A stretch of 64,000 nucleotides of DNA from the NCBI GenBank assembly GCA_010672925.1, contig JAAHFP010000033.1, forward strand, positions 1 to 64,000, read 5' to 3'. Below the pieces are notes generated by a model. It had not been told where the DNA came from. It searched no databases and saw nothing but the letters and a program-made list of their open reading frames with translations. The translations under genes were made by a program, and so were the position numbers. The first letter of the stretch is position 1. Every line of letters begins with the position of its first letter. Source of the DNA: Symploca sp. SIO1C2 (GTDB lineage: Bacteria > Cyanobacteriota > Cyanobacteriia > Cyanobacteriales > Coleofasciculaceae). Shown piece after piece: positions 27,067 to 36,483 of this stretch.

Positions 27067-27405
27067 TTGTTTGTTGTTGGTTGTTTGTTTAAGGAAGACA
27101 AATGACAAATAAGCAACATTTTATCAAAGAGCTAGAGATAGCTTAACGGTTGGCTTCCACACCCACCCAGAACTTAAGTTCTGGGCTAATAGATCAAGTC
27201 CACTTTAAGTGGACTAAATATAGTGTTTGGAGAATGGAATGTGAACCTTGACTACTATTTCAGAGGGAACAGGCAACAGAGGTAGTAGTACAGAAGTTTT
27301 GCTTTTTTTGACAAAAAAATTCATTCTCCATTCTCCATTCTCCATTCTCCATTCTCCATTCTCCATTCTCCATTCTCCATTCTCCACTCCCCATTCCCCA
27401 TTCCC
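27067..27405. repeat. Repeat-filled gap: two perfect palindromes and an ATTCTCC STRR
   Basis: Holds the 20-base palindrome CCCAGAACTTAAGTTCTGGG (27166-27185), a 19-base one (AGTCCACTTTAAGTGGACT, 27197-27215) and a tract of about ten CCATTCT units (27324-27403) that ends within a few bases of the next start codon. No gene is apparent. Confidence 0.85.
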
Positions 27406-29766
27406 ATGAACCACAAACCACAGACTAAAACCCAGGCAAATTCTAATATTGCTCGGCTTATAGGAATTGTCATTGTAGTAACGCTACCTATAATATTATT
27501 TCACCAATATATTTATTACTTGCGTGTACCTATTTTAGGTATTTTATTCTTAATTGTGCTCCCTCTTATTTCTCGCTCTTCCATGCTGAGAAATTTATTT
27601 ATTTTTGATAACAAATGGCAATTAGTTTTTGTAATTGCAGCAGTTCCCATCGCTGGATTAGCGATCGCGAATACTTTGGAAGCCATTTTATCGGAAGCTC
27701 CGACTCGTTTTAACTTTAATCCGCCGTCGGGATGGGAGTGGGTTAAAAGTATTATATCCTATGAACTAACTTTATTCCACCTCAACCAACTATCCCTTAA
27801 TATTAAACCTGTTAAAGAAATATTCGCACTTTTATTAGCCTCGTTAACCTGCATCACTGCAATCGAACGTTCTCGCAAAGATAGCGGACTCAGTAGATAT
27901 GTTAACAGTAACAATCAACCGATTAATAATAAAGCTGGTGTGTGGCTTGTACCAGGGGTATTAATCGGAGTATTGCTAGCAATAGCATTCAGTCTTTTAG
28001 TTAACATATCCACTACTCTAGTTACTGATTATGTAACCAAAAATGATCCAAACTGGGAGCAGCAGCTAGTCAATATAATCAAGATTTTACCACAAAAAGG
28101 AGAACAAAGCTATTTATTCAACAATAGTAATTACGATGTTGGACTCAAGGGTTACCATTTGAGCAATTTAGGATTTTTCTTAGTAGTATTAGGCTTCTAT
28201 ATCGCCAATTACTTCTGGGGTTTATACTTAATACGCCAACCTTCGTCAAAAAAAGGCCAAACAAGAGAAAAAGAAAGATTTTATATTCCCGCCCTTTTTT
28301 ACTTAATGTTGATCACCACAGGGCTGATTCTCTTGTTTGGCAGTTTAACTTTTTTGCTTGATTACTACTTGGTTCCAGTACTGCTCACTTTCTTCATTTT
28401 CTCTGCCTTGATGTATGGGTTATTTGATGTAGATCATTATTACCAACTCAATCCCTACCATTGTGACAAGCAACTCCTGATTAATGAAAAACAAGCGACC
28501 GCAGATTTTAAGCAAGCATTGCAACAACGACTCAAAAACCAGGGAGAAACAAACCGCACCTTAGTAGTAGTATGTGCTAGTGGGGGAGGGATTCAAGCAG
28601 CAGGATGGACGGTACAAGTGCTGACTGGTTTGCAACAGGCACTTGATGAGATCAAACCAGGTATGGGCTCTAAGTTTACCCAAGCCATTGGCATGATCAG
28701 TTCTGTATCGGGGGGCTCGGTTGGTACGATGTACTATCTTGATCGCTTTACCACAAATGGTTACCCGCCAGAAACTGAGTTTAAGCAGATTTTTCACGGT
28801 GCAACGGCTAATAGCTTAGATGCTACCGGTTGGGGACTAGCTTACCCAGATTTGTTGCGCTTTGTCGGATTTCCCTGGATACCAAAAATTCTAGGATTGG
28901 GGGATCGTGGCACAGCAGTAGAAACCGATTGGCAAGGGAATCTCAAAAATAAAACTCTTAGCCTGAATACTTGGCGTGCTGAAGCTTTGGTTGGTATGAT
29001 TCCCATTCCGGTGTTTAATGCCACCTTTGTTGATAATGGTGATCGTTTTTTGATTAGTCCCATGACCTTTATCAAGACCAGCAATGATCAAAAATATCAG
29101 GATTTTAACAGTCTCTATGGCAAAGATAATTATGATATAAACGTGACAACTGCCGCTAGACTCTCCGCCACTTTTGCTTACGTAACGCCTATTTGTCGTA
29201 ATTTATATCCTCGTAATCACGAAGGGCAAGAAGAACATAACTATCACGTAGCTGATGGCGGTTATTTCGATAATTCTGGTGTGTTTACTACTGTAGAATG
29301 GTTAGATAAAGTGGTCTTAAAAAATCTCAAAGAGTTAAAACTAGAAAAGGTGGTCATTCTGCAAATAAATGCTTTTCGTCCATCAGCATCAACCAATAAT
29401 AACCCAATTACCAAAAGAGGTTGGCTGATGTCTCTAGCCGGACCATTGCTAGCTACACTAAAAGTTCGTAGCTCAACACAAACTGATCGCAACAATCTGG
29501 AAATACAAGTTCTTCAGGAGAAATGGAAGCAGTGGCTCGATATTGAACATGTCAAGGTTGATCCTCCGAAACTAGGATATAGTGATTTCAGCAATAATAA
29601 AAAGTCCAAATCTCTCAGAAACTATTGGAAATTATTTGTTAATAGGACAGGTGAATATGACCCACCCCTATCTTGGAAACTTTCCCAGTTTGAAAAAGAA
29701 ATGATTAAACTTGCCTGGGAAAAAATTAAATACGAAGTTGCTGGGGACATTAAAGCAAGGTTGTGA
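27406..29766 (+). CDS. Patatin-like phospholipase with N-terminal membrane domain
   Basis: A 786-residue protein. Residues 1 to about 345 contain seven or more hydrophobic segments. The C-terminal half is a patatin-like lipid hydrolase with the oxyanion loop SGGGIQAAG (about 391-399), the nucleophile elbow GGSVG within ISSVSGGSVGTMYYLD (about 430-445) and the catalytic Asp in VADGGYFDNSG (about 615). It is predicted to act as a Ser-Asp acyl hydrolase on membrane lipids. The ATG lies next to an STRR tract, so the ribosome-binding site is replaced by CCCCATTCCC. It has the broad patatin plus membrane-domain layout seen in various bacterial proteins. No defence partner (such as a cyclase of the CBASS type) is adjacent. 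Confidence 0.88.
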   Translation: MNHKPQTKTQANSNIARLIGIVIVVTLPIILFHQYIYYLRVPILGILFLIVLPLISRSSMLRNLFIFDNKWQLVFVIAAVPIAGLAIANTLEAILSEAPTRFNFNPPSGWEWVKSIISYELTLFHLNQLSLNIKPVKEIFALLLASLTCITAIERSRKDSGLSRYVNSNNQPINNKAGVWLVPGVLIGVLLAIAFSLLVNISTTLVTDYVTKNDPNWEQQLVNIIKILPQKGEQSYLFNNSNYDVGLKGYHLSNLGFFLVVLGFYIANYFWGLYLIRQPSSKKGQTREKERFYIPALFYLMLITTGLILLFGSLTFLLDYYLVPVLLTFFIFSALMYGLFDVDHYYQLNPYHCDKQLLINEKQATADFKQALQQRLKNQGETNRTLVVVCASGGGIQAAGWTVQVLTGLQQALDEIKPGMGSKFTQAIGMISSVSGGSVGTMYYLDRFTTNGYPPETEFKQIFHGATANSLDATGWGLAYPDLLRFVGFPWIPKILGLGDRGTAVETDWQGNLKNKTLSLNTWRAEALVGMIPIPVFNATFVDNGDRFLISPMTFIKTSNDQKYQDFNSLYGKDNYDINVTTAARLSATFAYVTPICRNLYPRNHEGQEEHNYHVADGGYFDNSGVFTTVEWLDKVVLKNLKELKLEKVVILQINAFRPSASTNNNPITKRGWLMSLAGPLLATLKVRSSTQTDRNNLEIQVLQEKWKQWLDIEHVKVDPPKLGYSDFSNNKKSKSLRNYWKLFVNRTGEYDPPLSWKLSQFEKEMIKLAWEKIKYEVAGDIKARL

Positions 29767-29838
29767 GATTAGGTGGTAGGTTGTAGGTGCTAGGTGGTAG
29801 GTATTAGCTGTTAGGTAGTAGGTGTTGGGTGGTAGGGA
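29766..29838. repeat. STRR tract GGTGGTAGGTGTTA
   Basis: Degenerate units of GGTGGTAGGTGYTAGGT directly after the patatin stop. The complement (CCTACCACCTAACA) forms the tract at 36.44-36.49 kb, and a short copy follows the MITE at 24.38 kb. Confidence 0.8.
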
Positions 29839-29915
29839 TAATTGAATTAGGGAGTTATGAGATAACAGTTTGTATTCAAAATAATCATCAATCAAAACTG
29901 CGATCGCATTACTGG

Positions 29916-30040
29916 CCACTGACACACTTAAAAATGTAGGTTGGGTAGAGCTTTCTTCGTGACCCAACATCAGAGGCTTTGTTGGGTCGAGGCAACGAGA
30001 CCCAACCTACATCTATTCTCTCATTTAAGGTGTGTCACGG
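29916..30040. repeat. ~125-bp imperfect palindrome with TAGGTTGGGT arms
   Basis: Inner arms TGTAGGTTGGGT (29935-29946) and ACCCAACCTACA (30000-30011), and outer arms CTGACACACTTAAA and TTTAAGGTGTGTCACG, bracket an A/T-mixed loop. It sits 3 bases from the stop of the RTX gene on the minus strand and could act as its terminator. Related TAGGTTGGGT copies occur near 57412. Confidence 0.75.
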
Positions 30041-30042
30041 CA

Positions 30043-32103
30043 CTATGGATAAATAGTGAAATGATCACTAGTGAGTTCATTAGCTTCTATTCCTTGGAGA
30101 ATTGCTAAGACTTCACCAGTTTGTTCATCCTTAATCAAGGCTTCATTATTTCCGCTATTAATGCCATAAGTAATCTCTAGTTGTTCATAGGTGAGACCTC
30201 CTGACAATCCGATTAAATCCTCAGCAACGTCAAAGTCGAGAATCGTATTAACACCTTCTTCAGATGTCAGCACAAATACATCACTACCACTGCCACCATT
30301 TAGCTGATTGTTACCAGCACCACCGTTGAGCAGATCATCATTGGCATCACCAACAAGGTAGTCATTGCCACTGCCTCCAAGAAGGGTATCGTTACCAGTA
30401 CCTCCATCTAGGGTGTCGTTACCAACACCGCCTCTGAGGAGATCATCACCCCCAAATCCTGTGATTTCGTCATTACCTCCCTGAGCATTAATTACATCGT
30501 CAGAGTTGTTAAACCCTTGAGTCTCGTTGTCAAGATCATTGAGGAAAGTGACGGTACTTTCCCGGAAAATGTTAATCGGATTATCTTCAGCGTTGATAAT
30601 ATCAATGCTGTCTTGGATGCTACTGTCTCCGTCAAATAATATATTGCCAATAGTGGCCGCTGCTTCTGTCTCGGTTGTGAGATTATCGAGATTTTCGAGA
30701 GCAAAATCTTTCAAGACAACTTCAGTGTTGGCAACTCCCTCAAAGTTAAGAATGAGATCATCACCTGCTTGAGTAATCAGCAAATTTTCCGCAGTAAGAC
30801 CAACACCTTCAAACTTGAGAGTATCGACTTCACTCATAACTTCTTCAGAAGGATTTGTGCCAGATCCAATACCTCCAAAATTGATAATTTCTACAGTCTT
30901 ACCAAGTTGGACAATAAACTCTTTCTGACCATTGCTGCCATCTAGGATCGGATCCTCTGAATTATTATCCTCGCCTTGATCATCAGGTAAAACAGCTTCT
31001 GTCTCACTTTCAGTCACAACAGCTTCTGTCTCCGTTTCAGGTAAAACAGTTTCTGTCTCCGTTTCGGGTAAAACAGTTTCTGTCTCCGTTTCAGGTAAAA
31101 CAGTTTCTGTCTCCGTTTCGGGTAAAATAGTTTCTGTCTCCGTTTCAGGTAAAACAGCTTCTATCTCCGTTTCAGGTAAAACAGTTTCTGTCTCCGTTTC
31201 AGGTAAAACAGCTTCTATCTCCGTTTCAGGTAAAACAGTTTCTGTCTCCGTTTCAGGTAAAACAGTTTCTGTCTCCGTTTCAGCGAGATTAATGCTAATG
31301 CCATTGATATCGGATAGAGCATCACTACCGTCATTAGCGGGTAATTCCCTCAAGAAACTGGGCTGAAGTTGGGAAAATGTTGATATTTCCTCGTTTTCCT
31401 CAGGAAAAACCTGGTTTTTGAGAATATTGGACTGTCTCTGTAGACTATCATCAGGTAGTACAACAGCCTGTGACTCGCTCGAAGAAACCAGTTGATTGAG
31501 TAACAAAAAAGTAACTAGCAACTCGTTATCCAGAATTTGATTTTGAGAAGAGCGATCGCTACCAGATTTCCTATCAAAGTTTCCAACTCCAGGCAGATGT
31601 GTTGCTTCAGAAAATAGTGTCCAGATTTGATCTGGAAGAATATTTACTTCATCTGCTCCGAGTAGAGAGGGTTCTTTTCTAGGAGATGTTTGTTGTTGAT
31701 GGCCATTATACTCTTCCCATTCTCGGATAAACAAGGGAACAGCTAACCTTAATAGCAAAAGAGTTAATACCAGAGGTATTTCTGCAGCTTGATTTTTGTC
31801 GTCAGTAGATCTAGTAGAGTGATGGGAATCAGCTGATTGGACACCAAGAGTAAAAACGCTAAGCTCAGAAGTATTGTCTATATCCCTCGACCATTGGGGA
31901 TGAGAGTCTATATATTGTTCAAATTGTCGCTGAACATCTGATTTCGTTTTTCCATAAAAAGCCTCCCAGATATCCAACTCTGGCTTCTTAAAGGACGCTT
32001 GGTATTCTCCAGTACGTCCATTTTGATAAATATAAATTGTTTGCTTTTTATACGAGAAGTTGGAGCCCTCGGGTTTTGGTGATACGTTGAAGACGTCTGG
32101 CAT
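30043..32103 (-). CDS. RTX-type calcium-binding protein with ETE-repeat region
   Basis: A 686-residue acidic protein. The N-terminal part (to about residue 75) resembles a small alpha/beta domain (QTIYIYQNGRTGEYQASFKK). Residues about 272-375 are about ten 9-residue repeats of the type VLPETETET (27-base DNA repeats). The C-terminal part has about six RTX nonapeptides (GGDDLLRGG, GNDTLDGGTGNDTLLGG) that bind calcium, followed by a short terminal beta-rich segment. RTX proteins are typically exported by type I secretion using a C-terminal signal. No exporter gene is in the window. Role unknown; surface or extracellular location is inferred. Confidence 0.85.
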   Translation of the reverse strand: MPDVFNVSPKPEGSNFSYKKQTIYIYQNGRTGEYQASFKKPELDIWEAFYGKTKSDVQRQFEQYIDSHPQWSRDIDNTSELSVFTLGVQSADSHHSTRSTDDKNQAAEIPLVLTLLLLRLAVPLFIREWEEYNGHQQQTSPRKEPSLLGADEVNILPDQIWTLFSEATHLPGVGNFDRKSGSDRSSQNQILDNELLVTFLLLNQLVSSSESQAVVLPDDSLQRQSNILKNQVFPEENEEISTFSQLQPSFLRELPANDGSDALSDINGISINLAETETETVLPETETETVLPETEIEAVLPETETETVLPETEIEAVLPETETETILPETETETVLPETETETVLPETETETVLPETETEAVVTESETEAVLPDDQGEDNNSEDPILDGSNGQKEFIVQLGKTVEIINFGGIGSGTNPSEEVMSEVDTLKFEGVGLTAENLLITQAGDDLILNFEGVANTEVVLKDFALENLDNLTTETEAAATIGNILFDGDSSIQDSIDIINAEDNPINIFRESTVTFLNDLDNETQGFNNSDDVINAQGGNDEITGFGGDDLLRGGVGNDTLDGGTGNDTLLGGSGNDYLVGDANDDLLNGGAGNNQLNGGSGSDVFVLTSEEGVNTILDFDVAEDLIGLSGGLTYEQLEITYGINSGNNEALIKDEQTGEVLAILQGIEANELTSDHFTIYP

Positions 32104-32469
32104 GACTTAGAGTTTTCATGGAATAAGTTGTTTGGCTTGTATCTAAGTTGAGTTGTTCTTGCATTTTGTAACTATGTAGTTAAGAAGTATTGCGAAATAC
32201 TATATAAATTTTAACTACGTTATGCTTCTAAGTGTCGGTTATATTCTACCAACTAAGACTAATTATCGAAAATAGTTGGAGACTTAGTTGCGCTTAATTC
32301 CTGATATATCGTTAATTCAGGGTTGTTATATCTCCGGCCACTTTGGAGAAATAGTATAAGATCCCACGTAAAAGAGAAGAAAGCTAGTATTCTAATCTTT
32401 GCACCCACATTCCTCATAACAAAATCATAACTTGCACATTAACCCAAAGGTGGAAATATGGGTAGATAC
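32104..32469. other. Gene-free gap upstream of the RTX gene
   Basis: An A/T-rich stretch with a short inverted repeat AGTATTGCGAAATACT (32187-32202) in the region upstream of the RTX start. It probably carries the promoter of that gene. I see no gene in it. Confidence 0.4.
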
Positions 32470-32495
32470 CAAACAGTATTTTGAGATACTGTTTT
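32470..32495 (-). terminator. Hairpin downstream of the TPR gene
   Basis: AACAGTAT and ATACTGTT pair around a 6-base loop about 60 bases past the stop of the 32556-33971 gene. The trailing T-run is weak on the minus strand (and stronger on the plus strand), so this is only a probable terminator. Confidence 0.45.
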
Positions 32496-32555
32496 TGAAA
32501 TGGTGTAAACGGTATTAACAGTTACAAAAAAGAGCGAAGATTCTCAATATTAGTC

Positions 32556-33971
32556 TCAAAAAGGTAGTTCATAGCCTTTGTACACCAACTCATGCCGCAG
32601 AGTTACCACAGACAAAGCTTTCATCTCTTTGTCACGCTGAGACTCAATCTTCTTCAGTTTGTTCCCCATTTTATCTCTTAGCCCCAGAGCTTTTAATAAT
32701 TCTTTAACCTTCTGGCAGGAAATGTCTGTACGAGTAGGTTCAGCAAAGATCGCTTTGAAAGTTTCGTACTGTGAGTCACTTAGGTTGTAGGGATTTTTGG
32801 CTTTACTAAACCACTGGTGTTGAAATCTTTCTTCTAGCTCCTGTGCTTTCTGCTCAGCTGTTTTTGATAATTCTGGCAGATTTAGAAACACATATAGCTT
32901 ATTCATCGCTCTATAAGCTTGAGCCCCGTACCAAAGGGAGTCAGGGGAGTCAAGGTTTTGGTATAGACTTTGTACTTGCTGATAGTAAGACAATGCTTTA
33001 TGATACTTTTGGGAAGATGTTAGAACTTCTCCCATTGCTTCAAGAGTTCTAGCTTCCCCGAAACTATAGCCAATTTCTCGATATAATTCCCTTGCCTGTT
33101 GGTAATACTCCAATGCTTGGTCTGGCTGTTCACGGGAATAATACAATTTACCAATAATCCGGAGGGTTTTTGCTTCGTTTAACCAGTCTCCAATTCTTTT
33201 GTATAATTCCAGTGCATCTTCATAGTTTTTTAAGGCTTCCTTAGGTTCATCTTGCAGCTCTTGTTGTACTTTGCCGATAGTTCTTGTGATTTTCGCTAAA
33301 AGCCCAGTATCTTGCTTGAGTTCTTGAGCGGCGACATTGAGAGCTTGTAAAGCTATATCTCCTTGCTTAGTTTGTAAAGCCAATTGTCCTTGCCAAAAAC
33401 AAATCCCTCCTTTAGCTAATCCAGTAACTCGTTCAGAGTCTACCTGCTCCATTAAGATATTTACTAAAGATTCTAGTTCAGTATAAGAAAAGGAAGCATT
33501 CCACTTGGCTGCTATCTTCCACAAGTGTTTGGTAGCCTCCATTCGGTCATTGCTTACAATCAAATGATAGAGCCATTCAATGCGATCCATTGGCTCATCA
33601 CCGGAGGAAAAATATTTAGCAGCTAGCTTCGAGAGGCTGAGGAATTTTTCAGGCTCTCTGTTAAATAGATCTTCTAATATCCATTTTCGGTTAAATTTCT
33701 GGATGCGACAATATTGTATCTGTGGTATTGTTTCCACAAAATCAGAAGTTATCAATTGATCATAAAGTTTGTCAAAATCAGCTTTTAAATTGGGAAGCAG
33801 TGCCCTTAAAATATCTTGATTGAACCAGTGTGGAATAGCTGCTGCACGTAAAATTTGATACAAATTAGCATCTTTCTTCAAACAATTCTGTAACTGAGCA
33901 TCATGAATCAACCTAGCTCTTGCTTCAGGCGTTTGTGCATTAGCCAACAAAGAAAGTAAATTATTGCTCAT
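32556..33971 (-). CDS. TPR-repeat protein, downstream half of a split STAND-like module
   Basis: A 471-residue protein. The N-terminal third is helical without a known motif. Residues about 185-390 hold tetratricopeptide-like repeats (ALKNYEDALELYKRIGDW, ALEYYQQARELYREIGY, KALSYYQQVQSLYQNL). The C-terminal part (about 400-471) may be a small helical domain. The start overlaps the end of the upstream gene by 11 bases, so the two are probably coupled. Together they have the order N-terminal adaptor, NTPase-like, TPR, as in single-chain STAND proteins such as the one at 58-60 kb. I infer a split signalling or defence protein; no effector domain is visible. Confidence 0.75.
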   Translation of the reverse strand: MSNNLLSLLANAQTPEARARLIHDAQLQNCLKKDANLYQILRAAAIPHWFNQDILRALLPNLKADFDKLYDQLITSDFVETIPQIQYCRIQKFNRKWILEDLFNREPEKFLSLSKLAAKYFSSGDEPMDRIEWLYHLIVSNDRMEATKHLWKIAAKWNASFSYTELESLVNILMEQVDSERVTGLAKGGICFWQGQLALQTKQGDIALQALNVAAQELKQDTGLLAKITRTIGKVQQELQDEPKEALKNYEDALELYKRIGDWLNEAKTLRIIGKLYYSREQPDQALEYYQQARELYREIGYSFGEARTLEAMGEVLTSSQKYHKALSYYQQVQSLYQNLDSPDSLWYGAQAYRAMNKLYVFLNLPELSKTAEQKAQELEERFQHQWFSKAKNPYNLSDSQYETFKAIFAEPTRTDISCQKVKELLKALGLRDKMGNKLKKIESQRDKEMKALSVVTLRHELVYKGYELPF

Positions 33972-35220
33972 AATTCTCTTGTCTTGTCTCGGCTAAGAGT
34001 TTTAATGAATTAGCAACGTTTGCAGGATGCCCTTTATTTGCATTAACAGCCTCCTCAACCTCCTCTCGACTCAGATGCAGCCCTCGCTCTTGACAGTATT
34101 GATACCACGCTGCCACATCCCAAATTTCCTGTAAATAAAGATTTTCACAGTAATCATCCCATTCTACTGTAGCTTGTGGTACCGAATCTCCAGCAATGAC
34201 AACAGCTAATCGAGGTGTAGCGATCGCACCTAAGAGAAAATCTCCTGTCATCCAATCCTGTAATTCGTTATTAGCTTCTTCAAACTCATTCAAAAAAATC
34301 ACCACCTGCTGATTGAGCTGTCTTAAGTCAGTGAAGAAAGCTTGAGTTACCTCTGTCCATAGATGACTAAGCTGCTTTCTATAAGGGTTATTTCTATAAT
34401 CCTCCAGATCTATTTGCTCTGGCAGATATTTTAAAAATTCTTCTCGCTTCTGCCAGTAGTTTTTTTCTGTTATTTCTAGATTGGGAAAATACTGGCTTCC
34501 TAGTCGCACACTGACACTATCCAACAGATGCCTACGCCCTTTACGAGCAGCGACTTGGAGAGAAATAGGAATACAATGCATCTCCAGTTCTGAAGAATAT
34601 TTTTCCACAAATTTTTTCCATAATCTTCTTCTGCCAAACCCTACAGGAGCCTGAATCAGCAAGATTTTGGGAGTTTGTTGCCGAATCATTTGTTCCAACA
34701 GTTGTAATTCTTTAGTGCGGTTTGCCAGAAACACTGGCTTGCCCACAGCTGGGGGAAGATTATTGGAGTAAGTGAGTTGAACTGGTTGCTCCCTTGGTTG
34801 TAGTTGCTTAGATTTTTCGGATCGTTTGCTCTCCCACTCTTGATCCAACCGTTCTATATTCCTGGTTTTGTCCTTTGACCATAAGGCTAGGGTGAAATTC
34901 CAGATATCCGAACCCCGTTGCTGTACCCGATTATCTTCTAAAATCCCAAGGAAGTCTTTCATCATGTTAAGGGCTTGCCGGATTTGATCCTTAGTAAGCT
35001 CACCTGGATAGTTATCCTTTTGGAGCAATTCTGCTAAAAATCTGAGCTTGGTTTCAACTATCAGCTTAGGACGAGCCGAATTCTCAGATTCCCAACGATA
35101 CGTGATGCTCTTTTCAAGATGCTCAAACCCCTCCAACTCGTAATTGACAAACCCAAGCAATGCTTCCAACAGGCGAAGGGCTCTCTTTTTTGGTTTAGCT
35201 CCAGTGCTAGTTTTTGGCAT
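33961..35220 (-). CDS. STAND-like ATPase with degenerate P-loop
   Basis: A 419-residue protein. The N-terminal about 150 residues (RALRLLEALLGFVNYELEGF, GELTKDQIRQALNMMKDFLG, RGSDIWNFTLALWSKD) are clearly related to the N-terminus of the 58-60 kb NB-ARC protein. The following domain has the layout of an NTPase (FLANRTKELQLLEQMI, then a P-loop-like APVGFGRRRLWKKF, and VVIFLNEFEE at the Walker B place). The Walker A lysine is replaced by Arg and the Walker B acidic core is NEFEE, so ATP hydrolysis is doubtful. It is the first gene of a pair with the TPR protein. It may be an inactive or regulatory member of the STAND group. Confidence 0.72.
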   Translation of the reverse strand: MPKTSTGAKPKKRALRLLEALLGFVNYELEGFEHLEKSITYRWESENSARPKLIVETKLRFLAELLQKDNYPGELTKDQIRQALNMMKDFLGILEDNRVQQRGSDIWNFTLALWSKDKTRNIERLDQEWESKRSEKSKQLQPREQPVQLTYSNNLPPAVGKPVFLANRTKELQLLEQMIRQQTPKILLIQAPVGFGRRRLWKKFVEKYSSELEMHCIPISLQVAARKGRRHLLDSVSVRLGSQYFPNLEITEKNYWQKREEFLKYLPEQIDLEDYRNNPYRKQLSHLWTEVTQAFFTDLRQLNQQVVIFLNEFEEANNELQDWMTGDFLLGAIATPRLAVVIAGDSVPQATVEWDDYCENLYLQEIWDVAAWYQYCQERGLHLSREEVEEAVNANKGHPANVANSLKLLAETRQENYEQ

Positions 35221-35407
35221 ATATCTAAGCAGTAGATTGGTTAAAGAAGTTTGGGTATAGGGTAGATATCTCCCAAATTGTTTACTACCCCAAACTCTCT
35301 TAATCCTGATAGCTAGAGCTTTTCAGCTTGTTTTATTCACACTCGACTTATATTACTACCCCAAAGTGACACTAGTCATATAGCAAATTACCAATGTAAT
35401 GTAAGCC

Positions 35408-35650
35408 ATGGAAGAATACAAGATGGAAATCTTAAACAATAACTTGCCCCAAGCACAGCAATTTACTGTTAGTATCGAGCTGGTAAAATCAAACCAAGAG
35501 CTTATCGATGTTGACATCATCTGGATTCAAGGAACACCGAACCCTGCTGAAATAATGCTGGCACTAGCTGTTTTAGTAAATTCATTCACTCGGCTGACTA
35601 AGGTTCTAATGCCTTTATTCCGGAAAAAACCACACGACAATAGCGAATAA
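35408..35650 (+). CDS. Small hypothetical protein, divergent from the STAND-like pair
   Basis: An 80-residue protein with a hydrophilic N-terminus and a hydrophobic stretch (PAEIMLALAVLVNSFTRLTK, residues about 47-66), then a basic tail. It may be a single-pass membrane protein. No family is recognised. It is divergent from the STAND-like gene, separated by about 190 bases that would hold both promoters, so a functional link is possible but not shown. Confidence 0.5.
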   Translation: MEEYKMEILNNNLPQAQQFTVSIELVKSNQELIDVDIIWIQGTPNPAEIMLALAVLVNSFTRLTKVLMPLFRKKPHDNSE

Positions 35651-35867
35651 ACTCAGTTCGGGATAAGGTGGGTTAAATTCTAGGGATGGGTTTGGCTAAA
35701 TTATCTCTCTTACTGCCCAGTTGAGGGTTAACCCACCCCTAACCCATCCCAGGAGGGGAACCCGTTTCTACACATTTACTTTATGACGATATCAGGTGCA
35801 GTTAATTGTGTATGATCCAATACAAGAGGAAATGGTAAATCAGAAACCTGGTTTCTAGCTTCCACTT

Positions 35868-36170
35868 TTACGATGCAGACTTAGGACGCGAATTACGCTT
35901 CACCGGCTTGAAGGTTAGCCCTTTAAAGTCATCTTCGTCAGATGAACTTGGAGCAGTGGACAGACGAACTTCTCTTCCTCCATCACTTTTAAGTTTTTCC
36001 TCATCCTTAGTAATTTCTTTGTACATTGAACCTGTCTCTTTCCAATTTATTATTCCAGACTCAATTTCCTCAAGATACTCTTGAAGCTTGTACAAATCTT
36101 CCTTAGGCACACCCGCTTCTTTAGCTTCTTGAATTAAGATTCTAACTTCTCTGGGTGTTACAGGAATCAT
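35868..36170 (-). CDS. Small hypothetical protein
   Basis: A 100-residue hydrophilic protein (MIPVTPREVRILIQEAKEAG..., basic C-terminus KPVKRNSRPKSAS) with a central charged helix. Not recognised. No signal peptide or membrane segment. It lies between a palindromic CCTCCTGGGATGG-type element at 35.73-35.76 kb and the cyclase operon. Confidence 0.5.
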   Translation of the reverse strand: MIPVTPREVRILIQEAKEAGVPKEDLYKLQEYLEEIESGIINWKETGSMYKEITKDEEKLKSDGGREVRLSTAPSSSDEDDFKGLTFKPVKRNSRPKSAS

Positions 36171-36483
36171 CGATTACTCCTCTGTGTAAAAAAAAAATCT
36201 GTTAAATATAGCTTATTAGGTCAGATATAGCTGGCTAGATCGATTTTGTTGGTAATGTGGCTCAATTCCCTGGGAAAATTCTGGCGATGGAACCACAGAG
36301 GCTTAAAGTTTACAGAGGGTTTATAGGCGCACAACTATCCCATTATCTAATAATAGCACCAAACAACAGCTGGATGATAGCTTACAGGCAAGATGCGAAG
36401 TTCCACAAAAAACTGATGAATCAATGGACTCGATGAAGCAAACCTTACCTACCACCTACCACCTAACACCTACCACCTAACAC
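36171..36483. repeat. Gap with CCTACCACCTAACA STRR next to the cyclase stop
   Basis: The last about 50 bases (36436-36492) are tandem CCTACCACC/CCTAACACC units that run into the final codons of the cyclase gene (stop at 36484). The remaining 36171-36435 shows nothing I can assign. Confidence 0.75.
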
